Source of the DNA: Thiocapsa roseopersicina
Lineage (GTDB): Bacteria; Pseudomonadota; Gammaproteobacteria; Chromatiales; Chromatiaceae
Direction of reading: 5' to 3'
NCBI RefSeq assembly: GCF_900106925.1
Contig: NZ_FNNZ01000006.1
Coordinates: 1 to 64,000 of the forward strand
DNA: 64,000 nt
The number at the start of each line of letters is the position of its first letter. Positions within the stretch are counted from its first letter, which is position 1. Below the pieces are notes generated by a model. That model searched no databases. It saw only the letters and a list, made by a program, of their open reading frames with translations, and was not told the DNA's origin. Positions 51,777-61,873 of this stretch are shown piece after piece. The position numbers and the translations under genes were made by a program.

Positions 51777-52406
51777 CTACCGATACAAACCTTCCGCCGC
51801 GATGATCGAGATCACCGCATCGGGCAGGAGCCAGCGGGGACTTAGATCCTGTCGGATCAGCTCGCGCACACGGGTTGCCGAGACATCGATCTGAGTCACA
51901 TCCTGAAAGAGGATGCGGCCGGCCGGCGTCTCTGCCAAGTCGCCGGCCCGGTCCCGGATACGCCCCGCGCAGAACGCCTGCAGGGCAGGATCCAGCGCGT
52001 CGGACGCACCCGGGCGCCGCATCACCACGAGATGCGCCAGGTCCAGGATGTCGGCCGGGCGATGCCAGTCCAGAAAGCCCGCAAAGGCGTCGGCGCCGAT
52101 CAGCAGACACAAGGGGCGTTCTCGACCCAGCTCGGCGCGCAGCGAGACCAGGGTGTCGTAGGTGTAGGAGCCGCCCGGCCGCTCGATCTCGCGGGCGTCC
52201 GCGACGAATCCCGGCTGCCCGACGATTGCGGCCTCCAACATGGCCAGGCGCTGCGCCGAGGGGGCGACCGGCGGTGCACGATGCACCGCGACATTGAGCG
52301 GAACAAGCCGGATCTCGTCCAGGCCGAGAGCTTGGAGACAATCGAGCGCCGGGCGCAGATGTCCGAAGTGGATGGGGTCGAAGGTGCCGCCGAGGATGCC
52401 GATCAT
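51777..52406 (-). CDS. nadD: nicotinate-nucleotide adenylyltransferase
   Basis: Adenylates nicotinate mononucleotide to deamido-NAD. The 209-aa nucleotidyltransferase starts MIGILGGTFDPIHFGHLRPA with the GGTFDPIHxGH ATP-binding motif. Near the end IDVSATRVRELIRQDLS carries the ISSTxxR-type motif. ATG 52406 is preferred over TTG 52409. It lies 58 bp after proA and before rsfS in the conserved nadD-rsfS order. Confidence 0.95.
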   Translation of the reverse strand: MIGILGGTFDPIHFGHLRPALDCLQALGLDEIRLVPLNVAVHRAPPVAPSAQRLAMLEAAIVGQPGFVADAREIERPGGSYTYDTLVSLRAELGRERPLCLLIGADAFAGFLDWHRPADILDLAHLVVMRRPGASDALDPALQAFCAGRIRDRAGDLAETPAGRILFQDVTQIDVSATRVRELIRQDLSPRWLLPDAVISIIAAEGLYR

Positions 52407-52464
52407 CAAGGCGTCGACGCGCGAGCAGCGGCACGATCCGCAAACCCACTCGGTCCCTCGGCCA

Positions 52465-53739
52465 TCAGGTGCGGACCTCGCCGTCGCCCAGCACCACGAA
52501 CTTCACCGAGGTCAGACCCTCGAGCCCGACCGGGCCGCGCGCATGAAACTTGTCCGTGCTGATCCCGATCTCCGCTCCCAAGCCGTACTCGAACCCATCG
52601 GCAAAGCGCGTGGAGGCGTTGACCATGACGGAGCTCGAATCGACCTCGCGCAGGAAGCGTCGAGCACGGCTGTAGTCCTCGGTAACGATCGCATCCGTAT
52701 GGGCCGAGCCGTGCGCGGCGATGTGATCCATGGCGGCATCGAGCCCGGAGACGACCCGGATGGCGAGGATCGGGGCCAGGTACTCGGTGTCCCAGTCGGC
52801 CTCGGTCGCGGCAATCGTCCCGGGCAGGATCTCGCGGGTGCGCGCGCAGCCCCGCAGCTCGACACCCTTCTCCCGATAAGCGCTCGCCAGACGCGGCAGG
52901 ATGGTCGCCGCGACGGCCTCGTCGACCAAGAGGGTCTCCATGGTGTTGCAGGTGCCGTAGCGTTGCGTCTTGGCGTTCATGGCGATGGCGAACGCCTTGT
53001 CCGGATCGGCATCGGCGTCGATGAAGACATGACAGATGCCGTCGAGATGCTTGATGACCGGGACCCGCGCATCGCGGCTGATCCGTTCGATCAGACCCTT
53101 GCCGCCGCGCGGGATGATGACGTCGACGAACTCGGGCATGGCAATCATGGCCCCGACCGCCGCACGATCGGTCGTGGCGACCACCTGCACGCCGTCGGCG
53201 GGTAGACCGGCCTCGACCAGCCCCTGCCCGATACAGGCCGCGATCGCCTGATTCGACTCGAAGGCCTCCGATCCCCCGCGCAGCAGCGTCGCATTTCCCG
53301 ATTTGAGACAGAGCCCGGCGGCATCCGCGGTCACGTTGGGCCGCGACTCGTAGATGATGCCCACGACACCCAGCGGCACACGCATGCGCCCGACCTGGAT
53401 GCCGGACGGGCGGTAATCCAGATCCGTGATGGCGCCGATCGGATCCGGCAGGGCCGCGATCTGGCGCAGGCCCTCGATCATGGTGTCGATACGCCCCTCG
53501 GTCAGCTCGAGCCGATCGAGCAGCGCGGCATCCAGACCCTTGGCCGCACCCTGCTCGAGGTCGATCCGGTTGGCCGCGACAATGGCGCCGCGCCGGGCAT
53601 CGATCGCGTTGGCGATCGCCGACAGTGCATCGTTCTTCTGGCGAGTCGTCGCCCGCGCCAAACCGCGCGATGCGGCACGGGCGCGGCGTCCAAGGTCAGC
53701 CATGTAGGCGTCGATATCGGTGATCTGTCGTTCGCTCAT
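52465..53739 (-). CDS. proA: gamma-glutamyl phosphate reductase
   Basis: NADPH-dependent formation of glutamate-5-semialdehyde in proline synthesis. The 424-aa aldehyde-dehydrogenase-fold protein has the catalytic cysteine in [18 protein letters not shown], the [22 protein letters not shown] cofactor region and the [23 protein letters not shown] end. A palindromic element (53748-53832) abuts the start, and its end sequence TTTAGGT falls where the ribosome-binding site should be. Confidence 0.96.
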   Translation of the reverse strand: MSERQITDIDAYMADLGRRARAASRGLARATTRQKNDALSAIANAIDARRGAIVAANRIDLEQGAAKGLDAALLDRLELTEGRIDTMIEGLRQIAALPDPIGAITDLDYRPSGIQVGRMRVPLGVVGIIYESRPNVTADAAGLCLKSGNATLLRGGSEAFESNQAIAACIGQGLVEAGLPADGVQVVATTDRAAVGAMIAMPEFVDVIIPRGGKGLIERISRDARVPVIKHLDGICHVFIDADADPDKAFAIAMNAKTQRYGTCNTMETLLVDEAVAATILPRLASAYREKGVELRGCARTREILPGTIAATEADWDTEYLAPILAIRVVSGLDAAMDHIAAHGSAHTDAIVTEDYSRARRFLREVDSSSVMVNASTRFADGFEYGLGAEIGISTDKFHARGPVGLEGLTSVKFVVLGDGEVRT

Positions 53740-53747
53740 CTCGGACC

Positions 53748-53832
53748 TAAACCGCGCTCGGCGCGGTTTGCGATGTTTTTGGATGGGATCGGCCCCGGCA
53801 GACTTGACGACCGTTGGAGCCGGCGCGGTTTT
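53748..53832. repeat. TAAACCGCGC palindromic element, copy 8
   Basis: 85 bp; left end perfect (53748-53757), right end GCGCGGTTTT (53823-53832). It is very close to the copy at 51655 (TGCGATGTTTTTGGATGGGA and CGGCCCCGGC, then AGACTTGACGACCG, shared). It lies between holA and proA. Confidence 0.9.
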
Positions 53833-53939
53833 CGGAATCAGTGTAAGACGCCGCCCGGGGTCTGTATAGCCGAAAAGGGGCTATAGATCAGACGGAAGCG
53901 GCCGCTGCGTGGACACGAGAAGACCCGGCCGAACCCGTC

Positions 53940-54974
53940 TCAGCGCTGCGGAACCGGCCGACCGGCCCGAAAGCCGCCGGCGGCCAAGGCATCGGCGACC
54001 ACGGCCAAGCGGTGCCAGGGATCGCCGACGGCGAGCCCCTTGATCGACTGATCGATCAGCGAACACTGATGGAGCAGCGCGCGCAGCAGGGTCGGCGAGA
54101 GACGCGACAGGGCGCGTTCCATTGCCGCAAGACGTTGCGGCGGCATACGCGCATCCCCCGCACCCGGTGCACGCGCGCCGCCCGCCCGCGCCCCGGCCGC
54201 TTCGGCCAGGGTCCGAAGCTCCCGCGCCAGGACCCAGAGCACCAGGACGTCCGCGGTTCCTTCGGCGCGCAGAACCGTGAGCACCCGCTGGGTGCGCGCG
54301 CGGTCTCCGGTCAAGGCCGCGTCGGTCAGCGAAAAGAGGTCGAAACGGGCGCTGTCGGCAAGGTTTCCGAGCAGGTCGGCGAGCGCGAGCGGCCCCGGGT
54401 CGCGCAGCAGACGCTGCTTCTCGATCTCCTGCACCGCCGCCAGCAGGTTGCCTTCGGCACGTTCGGCCAGCAGCTCGGCCACGCCCGGCCCCGGCTGCAG
54501 CCCGACCGATTGCAGACGCTGTCCGAGCCACTGCACCAGCTCCCGACCCTTCAATGGCCAGACCTGCACCAGCGCACCAACCGACTCGACCCGCTTGGCC
54601 CATTGACTCAGCAGCTCCTTGCGATCCAGCTCGGGCGCGATGATCAGCAGCAGATTGTCCGGACAGGGCCGATCGCAATAGGCGCGCACCGCCGCACCCC
54701 CGTCCTTGCCGAGCTTCGCCGTGCCGATGCGCAGCTCGATCAACTTGCGCGACGAGAAGAGCGACATGGCATCGGCCGAGGCGGCCAAGGCGTGCCAGTC
54801 GAATGCGGCGTCCTGATCCAGGACCTCGCGCTCGGTAAAACCCTGACGGCGGGCCGCCTCGCGGATCAGACGCGCCGCCTCGCCGAGCTGGTAGGGCTCG
54901 TCGCCGCAGACCAGGTACAGCGGGGCCAGGCCGCGGGACAAGGCGTCTTGGAGCTGGTTGAAGCGTAGGCGCAT
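53940..54974 (-). CDS. holA: DNA polymerase III delta subunit
   Basis: Clamp-loader subunit that opens the beta sliding clamp. The 344-aa protein follows HolA from MRLRFNQLQDALSRGLAPLYLVCGDEPYQLGEAARLIRE to the final LHQCSLIDQSIKGLAVGDPWHRL. The segment SMSLFSSRKLIELR (about residues 70-82) is typical of the beta-binding domain. Gene order leuS-lptE-holA is conserved. About 200 bp with a palindromic element separates it from proA. Confidence 0.94.
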   Translation of the reverse strand: MRLRFNQLQDALSRGLAPLYLVCGDEPYQLGEAARLIREAARRQGFTEREVLDQDAAFDWHALAASADAMSLFSSRKLIELRIGTAKLGKDGGAAVRAYCDRPCPDNLLLIIAPELDRKELLSQWAKRVESVGALVQVWPLKGRELVQWLGQRLQSVGLQPGPGVAELLAERAEGNLLAAVQEIEKQRLLRDPGPLALADLLGNLADSARFDLFSLTDAALTGDRARTQRVLTVLRAEGTADVLVLWVLARELRTLAEAAGARAGGARAPGAGDARMPPQRLAAMERALSRLSPTLLRALLHQCSLIDQSIKGLAVGDPWHRLAVVADALAAGGFRAGRPVPQR

Positions 54975-54999
54975 GGGCTCGGGGTCCGGGCGAGTCAGA

Positions 55000-55584
55000 T
55001 CAGAGCAGCGTCACACGCAGACGCATCAGGATCCGATCTGCGGCGTCGCGCGCGAAATCTTGATAGATCAGCTCCTCTTCGAGCTGTTTGCCGAGGACCT
55101 CAACATCCGGATTGTCGAAGTTGCGGATCAGATCGAGCGACTGGCCCGGCACCTTCTGTGCCCCGTCGGGCGTGACGGCGTCGTAGCTCACCAGATAGTG
55201 AAGCTCGTAGGCCAGGACGCGACCGCCCGAGTCGACGGCCACCACTTGCGAGTACCGACTCTCCGAGAGGATCCGCAGAATCAGGTTCGCCTCGCCCGCC
55301 GTGGCCGCCAGGGCGACGTCGCCGCCCGCGAGTTGATCGACGAGGGCTGCGCGTACCGGCGAGTTGCCGGCGGCCTGGATGTAGACCGGATTCAGCTCGG
55401 CCGGGATCTCCACGACGCCCCGCAAGCGAAAACCGCAGCCGAGCTGAGCAAGACAAACGAGCCCTAGGATCAGGAGAACGGCGGCTCGCCCCCACGTCAC
55501 GGAGCGAGCGCGCGACGAGTCACCGATCCGTCCGGCGGCCGGGGCATGAACGCGCATCACGGGTCGGACGGCGGGCATCGGCAT
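55000..55584 (-). CDS. lptE: LPS-assembly lipoprotein LptE
   Basis: Outer-membrane lipoprotein that plugs the LptD barrel. The 194-aa form has a hydrophobic signal (about residues 29-45, AAVLLILGLVCLAQLGCGF) with the lipid-bearing cysteine after QLG. The mature LptE core follows: FRLRGVVEIPAELNPVYIQA, VVAVDSGGRVLAYELHYLVSY. The ATG at 55584 overlaps the leuS stop (TGATG) and gives E. coli LptE length. However, it leaves a long n-region, and GTG 55500 would give an ordinary signal. lptD is 20 kb away in the same window. Confidence 0.88.
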   Translation of the reverse strand: MPMPAVRPVMRVHAPAAGRIGDSSRARSVTWGRAAVLLILGLVCLAQLGCGFRLRGVVEIPAELNPVYIQAAGNSPVRAALVDQLAGGDVALAATAGEANLILRILSESRYSQVVAVDSGGRVLAYELHYLVSYDAVTPDGAQKVPGQSLDLIRNFDNPDVEVLGKQLEEELIYQDFARDAADRILMRLRVTLL

Positions 55585-58244
55585 CAGTTGGCGACGATGT
55601 TGACGAGCTTGTTCGGGACCACGATGACCTTGCGCACGGTCGCCTCGCCGATGAAGCGGCGCGCGTTCTCGCTCGCCAGCGCAGCGGCCTCGATGGTCGC
55701 GCGATCCGCATCGGCGGGAACCTTCACGGTATCGCGCAGCTTGCCGTTGACCTGCACCACATAGTCGATCGTCGACTGCACGAGTGCGGCGGCGTCGACC
55801 TCGGGCCAGGTCGAACCCAAGATGTCTTCGCCGAACCCCAGCTCGCGCCACAGATGATGGGTAACGTGCGGCGCGATCGGTGCCAGCAGACGCAGCACGA
55901 TCGACAAACCCTCGCGCAACAGGGTGCCACGGGCGGGCGCGTCCGGGTCGAGCTTGTAGAGGACATTGACCAGGGTCATGCAGCCCGAGACGACCGTGTT
56001 GAACTGCTGGCGCTCGTAGTCGAATCGCGCCTTTTTCAGCACGCTATGGATCTCCCGCCTGGCCTCGCCGGCCGCCTCGTCCGGATCGCTCGCCGCCGGA
56101 TCGCCCGCGCCGCGGATGGTGTCCGCCTCGGTCGTCGCCAGCCACCAGAGCCGCTTCAGGAATCGGAAGGCACCCTCGACACCCTCGTCGTTCCATTCGA
56201 GCGACTGCTCGGGCGGGGAGGTGAACATGGTGTAGAGCCGCACCGTATCGGCACCGTAGCGCTCGGTTAGGGCCTGCGGGTCGACGCCGTTGTTCTTGGA
56301 TTTCGACATCTTCTCGATGCCGCCGAAGGTGACCGGGAGACCGTCGGCCGCGAGCCAGGCACGCACCAAGCGGCCCTTCTCGTCGCGCTCGGTCTCGACT
56401 TCGGCCGGATTGATCCACTGCTTACGCCCGTCCGCGTCCTCGCGATACCAGGTCTCGGCGACCACCATGCCTTGGGTCAAGAGCCGGGCGAAGGGCTCGT
56501 CGCAGTCGACCAGACCCTCGTCGCGCATCAGTTTGTGGAAGAAGCGCGCGTAGAGCAGATGCAGGATGGCGTGCTCGATCCCGCCGACATACTGATCGAC
56601 CGGGAGCCAGTAGCTCGCACGCTCGTCGAGCATGGCGGTCTCGCAATCGGCCGAGCAGTAGCGGGCGTAGTACCAGCTCGATTCGAAGAAGGTATCGAAG
56701 GTGTCGGTTTCGCGGGTCTCGCCGCCGGGCAGATCCGAGAAGGACGGCATCTTTTTGAGCGGCGAGCCGGAGCCGTCGACGATGACGTTCTCGGGAAGGC
56801 GCACCGGCAGATCGGTCTCGGGGCGCAGACTGCCGTCGGGACCGTTCACCACCGGGATGGGGCAGCCCCAATAGCGTTGGCGCGAGACGCCCCAATCGCG
56901 CAGTCTGAAGTTCACGCGTTTGCGGCCCTTTTCGTGCTCCGTCAGCCAGGCAGCGATAGACTCGAACGCATCGGTACTGGTCAAGGTCGAGAAAGGGCCG
57001 GAGTTGATCAGAACGCCTTTTTGCTCGAAACGCTCGTCCCAGTGCGACCAGTCCAGCGGGACGCGTGATGCGTCTCCGAGCACCGCAATGACCGGGCGGC
57101 TTTCCGCAGGTATGCCGTCAGGGGAGGTAACCTCCAGCGCGAGGTCTTTCCAATCCTCGGGCACGATCACGGGCCGGATCTGGATGCCGTATTTGTGCGC
57201 AAAATAAAAATCGCGCTCGTCGTGCGCCGGGACCGCCATCACCGCACCCGTCCCGTAACCCATCAGCACGAAGTTCGCGGCGAAGATCGGCACCGCCTCG
57301 CCGGTCACCGGATGCAGGGCGTTCAGGCCGAGCGGATGGCCCTTCTTCTCCATCGTCTCGATCTCGGCCTCGGAGGTCCCGCCCTTGCGGCACTCATCGA
57401 TGAAGGCCGCGAGCGCGGGCTGATCCTCGGCGGCACGTCGCGCGAGCGGATGCTCGGCGGCGACGGCGACATAGGTCACGCCCATGAGGGTATCCGGACG
57501 GGTCGTGTAGATCTCCAGGGTCTCGTCCGATCCCTCGATCCCGAAGCGCATCTCGACACCTTCGGAGCGCCCGATCCAGTTGCGCTGCATGGTGCGCACC
57601 TGTTCGGGCCAGCCGTCCAAGCCGTCGAGCGCGTCGAGCAGCTCCTGGGCATAGTCGGTGATGCGCACGAACCACTGTTGGATCTCGCGCTTCTCCACCG
57701 GCGCGCCCGAGCGCCATCCCTTGCCGTCGATCACCTGCTCGTTGGCGAGCACCGTCTGGTCGATCGGGTCCCAGTTGACCGTGGCCTGCGAGCGATAGAC
57801 CAGACCCTTCTCCATGAGACGCGTAAAGAGCCACTGCTCCCAGCGGTAGTAGTCCGGGTCGCAGGTCGCAAGCTCCCGGTCCCAGTCATAGCCGAAGCCG
57901 AGCTGCTTGAGCTGGGTGCGCATGTAATCGATGTTCGATTTGGTCCATTCCGAGGGCGGAATGCCCTTCTGGATGGCCGCGTTCTCGGCCGGCAGACCGA
58001 AGGCGTCCCACCCCATCGGCTGGAGAACGTTCTTGCCGAGCATGCGCTGATGCCGCGCGATCACGTCCCCGATGGTGTAGTTGCGCACGTGCCCCATGTG
58101 CAACCGCCCGGAGGGATAGGGGAACATCGAGAGGCAGTAGAACTTCTCGCGCGAGCGGTCTTCGACGGCCTTGAAGGACTGGTGGTTTTCCCAATAGCGC
58201 TGGGCCGCGGCCTCGACAGCCTGCGGGTCGTAGTCGGTCTGCAT
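55584..58244 (-). CDS. leuS: leucyl-tRNA synthetase
   Basis: Charges tRNA-Leu. The 886-aa class I synthetase has the HMGH form of the HIGH motif in [16 protein letters not shown] (about residue 45), a CP1 editing domain (about 225-415, with the [16 protein letters not shown] threonine-rich site and [15 protein letters not shown]), and [10 protein letters not shown] at about 640. The C-terminal tRNA-binding domain is complete. ATG 58244 is used with GGAAGA upstream; a TTG seven codons earlier is possible. Confidence 0.97.
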   Translation of the reverse strand: MQTDYDPQAVEAAAQRYWENHQSFKAVEDRSREKFYCLSMFPYPSGRLHMGHVRNYTIGDVIARHQRMLGKNVLQPMGWDAFGLPAENAAIQKGIPPSEWTKSNIDYMRTQLKQLGFGYDWDRELATCDPDYYRWEQWLFTRLMEKGLVYRSQATVNWDPIDQTVLANEQVIDGKGWRSGAPVEKREIQQWFVRITDYAQELLDALDGLDGWPEQVRTMQRNWIGRSEGVEMRFGIEGSDETLEIYTTRPDTLMGVTYVAVAAEHPLARRAAEDQPALAAFIDECRKGGTSEAEIETMEKKGHPLGLNALHPVTGEAVPIFAANFVLMGYGTGAVMAVPAHDERDFYFAHKYGIQIRPVIVPEDWKDLALEVTSPDGIPAESRPVIAVLGDASRVPLDWSHWDERFEQKGVLINSGPFSTLTSTDAFESIAAWLTEHEKGRKRVNFRLRDWGVSRQRYWGCPIPVVNGPDGSLRPETDLPVRLPENVIVDGSGSPLKKMPSFSDLPGGETRETDTFDTFFESSWYYARYCSADCETAMLDERASYWLPVDQYVGGIEHAILHLLYARFFHKLMRDEGLVDCDEPFARLLTQGMVVAETWYREDADGRKQWINPAEVETERDEKGRLVRAWLAADGLPVTFGGIEKMSKSKNNGVDPQALTERYGADTVRLYTMFTSPPEQSLEWNDEGVEGAFRFLKRLWWLATTEADTIRGAGDPAASDPDEAAGEARREIHSVLKKARFDYERQQFNTVVSGCMTLVNVLYKLDPDAPARGTLLREGLSIVLRLLAPIAPHVTHHLWRELGFGEDILGSTWPEVDAAALVQSTIDYVVQVNGKLRDTVKVPADADRATIEAAALASENARRFIGEATVRKVIVVPNKLVNIVAN

Positions 58245-58504
58245 GGATGTTCGGTCTTCCGGCAAGGGGGGGTGACGGCAATGCGCGTTAGGATACCGCA
58301 GCGGACGGATCCGCGGCGACCCGGGGCGTTAGGGGGTACCAGGGGCGATCCCGGCCGATGCACCCGGTCCTTGCGAAATCGCGGCCATGCTGCACACTTT
58401 AACCTAGGTTTAAGGGATCGGCGTCTCGGCGCCTTTGCGTGACACTTGTCAGGCGTTGACGCAGCGGCAACCGCTGTCCCGCGCTTTACCCACCGGAGAG
58501 GATC

Positions 58505-59044
58505 ATGAACGAAGAAGACAAAGGCACGACGACCGACAAACTGGTGGATGCCTACGAGCGGATGCTCAAGCAAACCCACGAGACCATCGAAAAGACCCAG
58601 GAAGAAACGGTACCCAAGTTCCGCGAGATCCTCGACAAGGCCCGCGACAACATGGTCGAGCTCGGCGAGCTGACCCGCGAAGAGGCCGAAAAGGTCTCCG
58701 ACTACGTCAAACGCGACATCGAAGACGCGGCCAACTATATCGCCGAGACCGGCCAAGACATCCGCGATTGGTGGCGCTTCGACCTGCAGCTGATCGAGCA
58801 GCGCATGATGGACGCCTTTTCCAAGGTCGCCGACCAGACCAGCCTGCAACTGGCCCAATGGGCCGAGGTTGCCCGCCAGATGAGCCTCTATCAGGCCGGG
58901 GAGGTCACCGGCCCCGGCACCCTGGTGTGCGACCGCTGCGGTGCCGAGACACACTTCGTCAAGGCCGGGCGCATCCCACCCTGCGCGGACTGCGGCGGCA
59001 TGAGCTTCCGCCGCCGCAGCGACGAGCCTCGCGACAAGGGTTGA
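58505..59044 (+). CDS. YbeL-like zinc-ribbon protein (DUF1451)
   Basis: A 179-aa protein with a long charged coiled coil (about 10-95, DAYERMLKQTHETIEKTQEE) followed by a zinc ribbon: CDRCGAETHF and then CADCGGMSFRRRS, giving four Cys ligands. This is the DUF1451/YbeL layout, function unknown. In E. coli ybeL also lies beside leuS. It is divergent from leuS, and GGAGAGG precedes ATG 58505. Confidence 0.9.
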   Translation: MNEEDKGTTTDKLVDAYERMLKQTHETIEKTQEETVPKFREILDKARDNMVELGELTREEAEKVSDYVKRDIEDAANYIAETGQDIRDWWRFDLQLIEQRMMDAFSKVADQTSLQLAQWAEVARQMSLYQAGEVTGPGTLVCDRCGAETHFVKAGRIPPCADCGGMSFRRRSDEPRDKG

Positions 59045-59241
59045 GGACCGTGGCGCTCCGCGCCAGGTGCTGCCATCGCCGACATGACGAACGAGCCCTG
59101 CCCCGCGAGCGACCCGATCAGCTCGTCGCCCCGCAGTTGCATCACAGGCCCTGCGACGACTAGCATCGAAACGCTAGTCAAGACAAAACCAACAGCGGAC
59201 ACGCTCGATGCCCGCATACAACACCAAACGAGGACACCATC

Positions 59242-59760
59242 ATGATTCGCCGCATCGCGCTCGCCCTTCCGGCACTCGCATTGACCGTCTCCGCCGGCGC
59301 TCAGGCCGCAACCTTCATGGACGCCGATTGGGCGGCGTCCGCCTGCGAGGCCTGGAACGGGGCCGGCGCCCTCACCGCCGGTCTATCCGGCGATAATTGG
59401 GCGGCAAACAACGCCGGTCGTGGATACAAGGTCATCCAGCTCTACCGCACCAAGTGCGGCGAGGGCAGTCGCGTGGAGCTGCAGATCAGCGACAAGGACG
59501 GCAAGGCCATGTGCACCTACGGCGGCGCGGTGAAGACCACGACGCTCGACCCGAAGGTCGACTACCTGATGAATGCAACCGACGAGGACTGGGTCTGCAT
59601 GGGCGAGGGCCGCCTAGGCTGCGGCGCGATGGGCGCAATGACGACCGGCAAGCTCAAGTTCAAGGGACCCAAGATGGAGGCCATGGGGGTCATGGGTCCG
59701 TTCGACAGCTTCCTGCAGTTGACGGGTAAGGTCCCGGGCGATAAGAGCGCCTGCCCGTAG
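59242..59760 (+). CDS. exported SCP2-like protein
   Basis: A 172-aa protein with a Sec signal (MIRRIALALPALALTVSAGAQA, cut near residue 22). The mature part has five or six cysteines. Its C-terminal half, LGCGAMGAMTTGKLKFKGPK then MEAMGVMGPFDSFLQLTGKV, recalls SCP2 sterol-carrier domains, which bind lipids in a hydrophobic pocket. The similarity is moderate; a periplasmic lipid- or hopanoid-binding role is an inference. CGAGGAC precedes the ATG. It stands alone between ybeL and the gcv region. Confidence 0.65.
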   Translation: MIRRIALALPALALTVSAGAQAATFMDADWAASACEAWNGAGALTAGLSGDNWAANNAGRGYKVIQLYRTKCGEGSRVELQISDKDGKAMCTYGGAVKTTTLDPKVDYLMNATDEDWVCMGEGRLGCGAMGAMTTGKLKFKGPKMEAMGVMGPFDSFLQLTGKVPGDKSACP

Positions 59761-59935
59761 GCGAAGGCTCCATAGAGCGGGCGATTTACGCGGTTTCGGG
59801 ACAATTCCATACACGTAGGTTGTGCTGACGATAGGAAGCACAACTTACGCCGACGGTTGGTTGTGCCTCGCACGGCTCCGCACAACCTGCGGTCGACGGA
59901 CCCGGACAGACGGATCAGGCAAGTGTCAGCAGTGC

Positions 59936-59986
59936 TGCGAATAAATTCGCACCTACACGCAGATCATTCCTTTCCCGTGAATCACC
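59936..59986. repeat. GCGAATA.ATTCGCACCTACACG repeat, copy B
   Basis: TGCGAATAAATTCGCACC, then TACACG and TTCCTTTCCCG, match copy A near 49625. It directly abuts a TAAACCGCGC element. Confidence 0.7.
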
Positions 59987-59987
59987 T

Positions 59988-60073
59988 TAAACCGCGCCAG
60001 CTCCGAGGGTTGTCGGAGCTGGCGCGGCCAAGCCAGTCCAACCAACGACACATACCGCACCGAGCGCGGTTTA
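59988..60073. repeat. TAAACCGCGC palindromic element, copy 9 (inverted)
   Basis: 86 bp with perfect ends (59988-59997, 60064-60073). It has an extra inner stem, GCCAGCTCCGA / TCGGAGCTGGC. It lies 65 bp before the glycine riboswitch. Confidence 0.88.
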
Positions 60074-60137
60074 AGTCCGCAACCGCCATGGCTGGAAATC
60101 CGATCGAACCGCGCTTATAGTCCCGTTTCGCGTCAAG

Positions 60138-60334
60138 TCCCGCGGGAGAGTCCGGCTTCGGCCGGCGCCGAAGGCGCAACACTGCCCGGAATCGCTCAGG
60201 CAAAAGGACCGCGGGAATAACGACCGACTCTGGAGAGCGGTCCGGACTGCACCGACAGTCGGGGCCCACCGAAGGGGCAGCAGAGGCCGATCCGTTCGGC
60301 CGCCTGCAAACTCTCAGGTCTGGGACAGAGGGGC
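60138..60334 (+). promoter_or_regulatory. tandem glycine riboswitch (gcvT element)
   Basis: Two aptamers in series. The first (about 60138-60216) shows GGGAGAGTCCGG, GCCGAAGGCGCAA, CTCAGGCAAAAGGACC. The second (about 60227-60334) shows TGGAGAGCGG, CACCGAAGGGGCA, CTCTCAGG and GGACAGAGGGG. These are the conserved glycine-aptamer segments in order, with a short linker. It is on the same strand as gcvT, 275 bp upstream, and is expected to switch the gcv genes on with glycine. No clear expression-platform terminator was seen; a CCCCG/CGGGG stem at about 60408-60432 is one candidate. Confidence 0.95.
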
Positions 60335-60608
60335 GGTGTCGAGGATCCGGGTGGATCCCGAAGGCTTGTGCCTGCATGAGTCCGGAAAGCGACGCGCGCC
60401 TGCTCCGTCGTCCCCGTACCGGGGATGACGCCATTGTCGAGCGCGATCGAATTCCGGCTCGCCGTCCCGTACCGAACGGCAGACCCCGCACAACCTTCGC
60501 ACATCACCCGCTTCCTTCGCCCTTTAGAACCCAAGTCGACGCCTCGCGAGCGGTGCCGACTCAACAGGCCAGCCCGCCGGGCGAGCCACCAGGCGAACGG
60601 AGAGTCGG

Positions 60609-61700
60609 ATGGGATTGCGCCCCCCCCTGTTTTCGGAGCATGAGCGTCTCGGCGCGCGGATCGTGCCGTTCGGCGGCTGGGACATGCCGCTGCACTACGG
60701 CTCGCAGATCGAAGAGCATCACGCCGTGCGCCGCGCCGCCGGGATGTTCGACGTCTCCCACATGCGCCCGGTCGACATCGAGGGGCCGGATGCCCTGCCC
60801 TTCCTGCGACATCTGCTCGCCAACGATGCGGCCAAGCTGACCGCACCGGGCAAGGCCCTCTACGCCTGCATGCTCAATCCGCAGGGCGGCGTGGTCGACG
60901 ACCTCATCCTCTATTTTTGCGGACCCGAGCGCTACCGCGCGGTGGTCAACGCCGGCACGGCCGAGAAAGACATCGCCTGGATGCATGCGCAGGCCGAGGG
61001 CCGGCAGGTCGACATCCGAAGTCGCGACGATCTCGCCATGATCGCGGTGCAGGGGCCGGATGCGCGTGCCCGCGTCGAGCCGCTGTTGCCCGACGGGCTG
61101 CGCGCCTCGGCGATGCAGGTCGGGCCCTTCTTCGCCGCCGAAGACGCGCACTGGTTCGTCGGGCGCACCGGCTATACCGGCGAGGACGGCTTCGAGATCA
61201 TGCTGCCGAGCGCGGATGTCGCGGCACTCTGGCGCGCGCTGGTTGCAGCGGATGTGCGCCCCTGCGGCCTCGGCGCTCGGGATACGCTGCGCTTGGAGGC
61301 CGGCATGAACCTCTATGGTCAGGACATGGACGAGACGGTCAGCCCGCTTGATGCCGGTTTGGGCTGGACCATCGCCTGGCAGCCGCAGGAGCGCGACTTC
61401 ATCGGCCGCGATGCCCTGAATGCTCGGCGCGATCATCCCGACCGACGCGACTTCGTCGGCCTCCTCTTGACCGGCCGCGGCGTCCTGCGCCCGCACCAGA
61501 GCGTCCTCGCCGGCGGCCGCGTGGTTGGCGAGGTGACCTCGGGCGGCTTCTCGCCAACCTTGGAGCGCTCGATCGCGTTCGCGCGGGTCGAGCCCGGCAC
61601 AGCCGCGGACTGCGCGGTCGACATCCGCGGCAAACCCGTGAGCGCACGCATCGTCAAACCGCCGTTCGTACGACACGGACGGATCCTTATCGCCCTCTGA
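60609..61700 (+). CDS. gcvT: glycine cleavage system T protein
   Basis: Aminomethyltransferase that moves the methylene group of H-protein-bound glycine to tetrahydrofolate and releases ammonia. The 363-aa protein starts [28 protein letters not shown] with the family folate motif, and has [19 protein letters not shown] and [28 protein letters not shown] precedes the ATG. It is the first gene after the glycine riboswitch and is followed at 173 bp by gcv[12 protein letters not shown] lacks nothing obvious. Confidence 0.96.
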   Translation: MGLRPPLFSEHERLGARIVPFGGWDMPLHYGSQIEEHHAVRRAAGMFDVSHMRPVDIEGPDALPFLRHLLANDAAKLTAPGKALYACMLNPQGGVVDDLILYFCGPERYRAVVNAGTAEKDIAWMHAQAEGRQVDIRSRDDLAMIAVQGPDARARVEPLLPDGLRASAMQVGPFFAAEDAHWFVGRTGYTGEDGFEIMLPSADVAALWRALVAADVRPCGLGARDTLRLEAGMNLYGQDMDETVSPLDAGLGWTIAWQPQERDFIGRDALNARRDHPDRRDFVGLLLTGRGVLRPHQSVLAGGRVVGEVTSGGFSPTLERSIAFARVEPGTAADCAVDIRGKPVSARIVKPPFVRHGRILIAL

Positions 61701-61716
61701 ACCTTGTGGTCAGGGT

Positions 61717-61750
61717 TAAACCGCGCCGGGCGCGGACTCAGCGTTTGAGC
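61717..61750. repeat. half copy of the TAAACCGCGC element
   Basis: Left end TAAACCGCGC (61717-61726) only; no matching right end follows. It lies between gcvT and gcvH. Confidence 0.6.
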
Positions 61751-61754
61751 TGTG

Positions 61755-61785
61755 AGGATGGGTTTCGCTACGCTCTACCCATCCT
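61755..61785. repeat. AGGATGGGT..ACCCATCCT palindrome
   Basis: 9-bp arms AGGATGGGT / ACCCATCCT (61755-61763, 61777-61785) around TTCGCTACGCTCT. It is a repeat type found in many proteobacteria, here between gcvT and gcvH. Confidence 0.8.
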
Positions 61786-61873
61786 ACGTGTCTCGATTGT
61801 TTTTGAATCGTTTACCTAGACCGCAACGGCGCGACGAGCGCACAGACAACCCGTCGATTGATCGGAGAGAACC

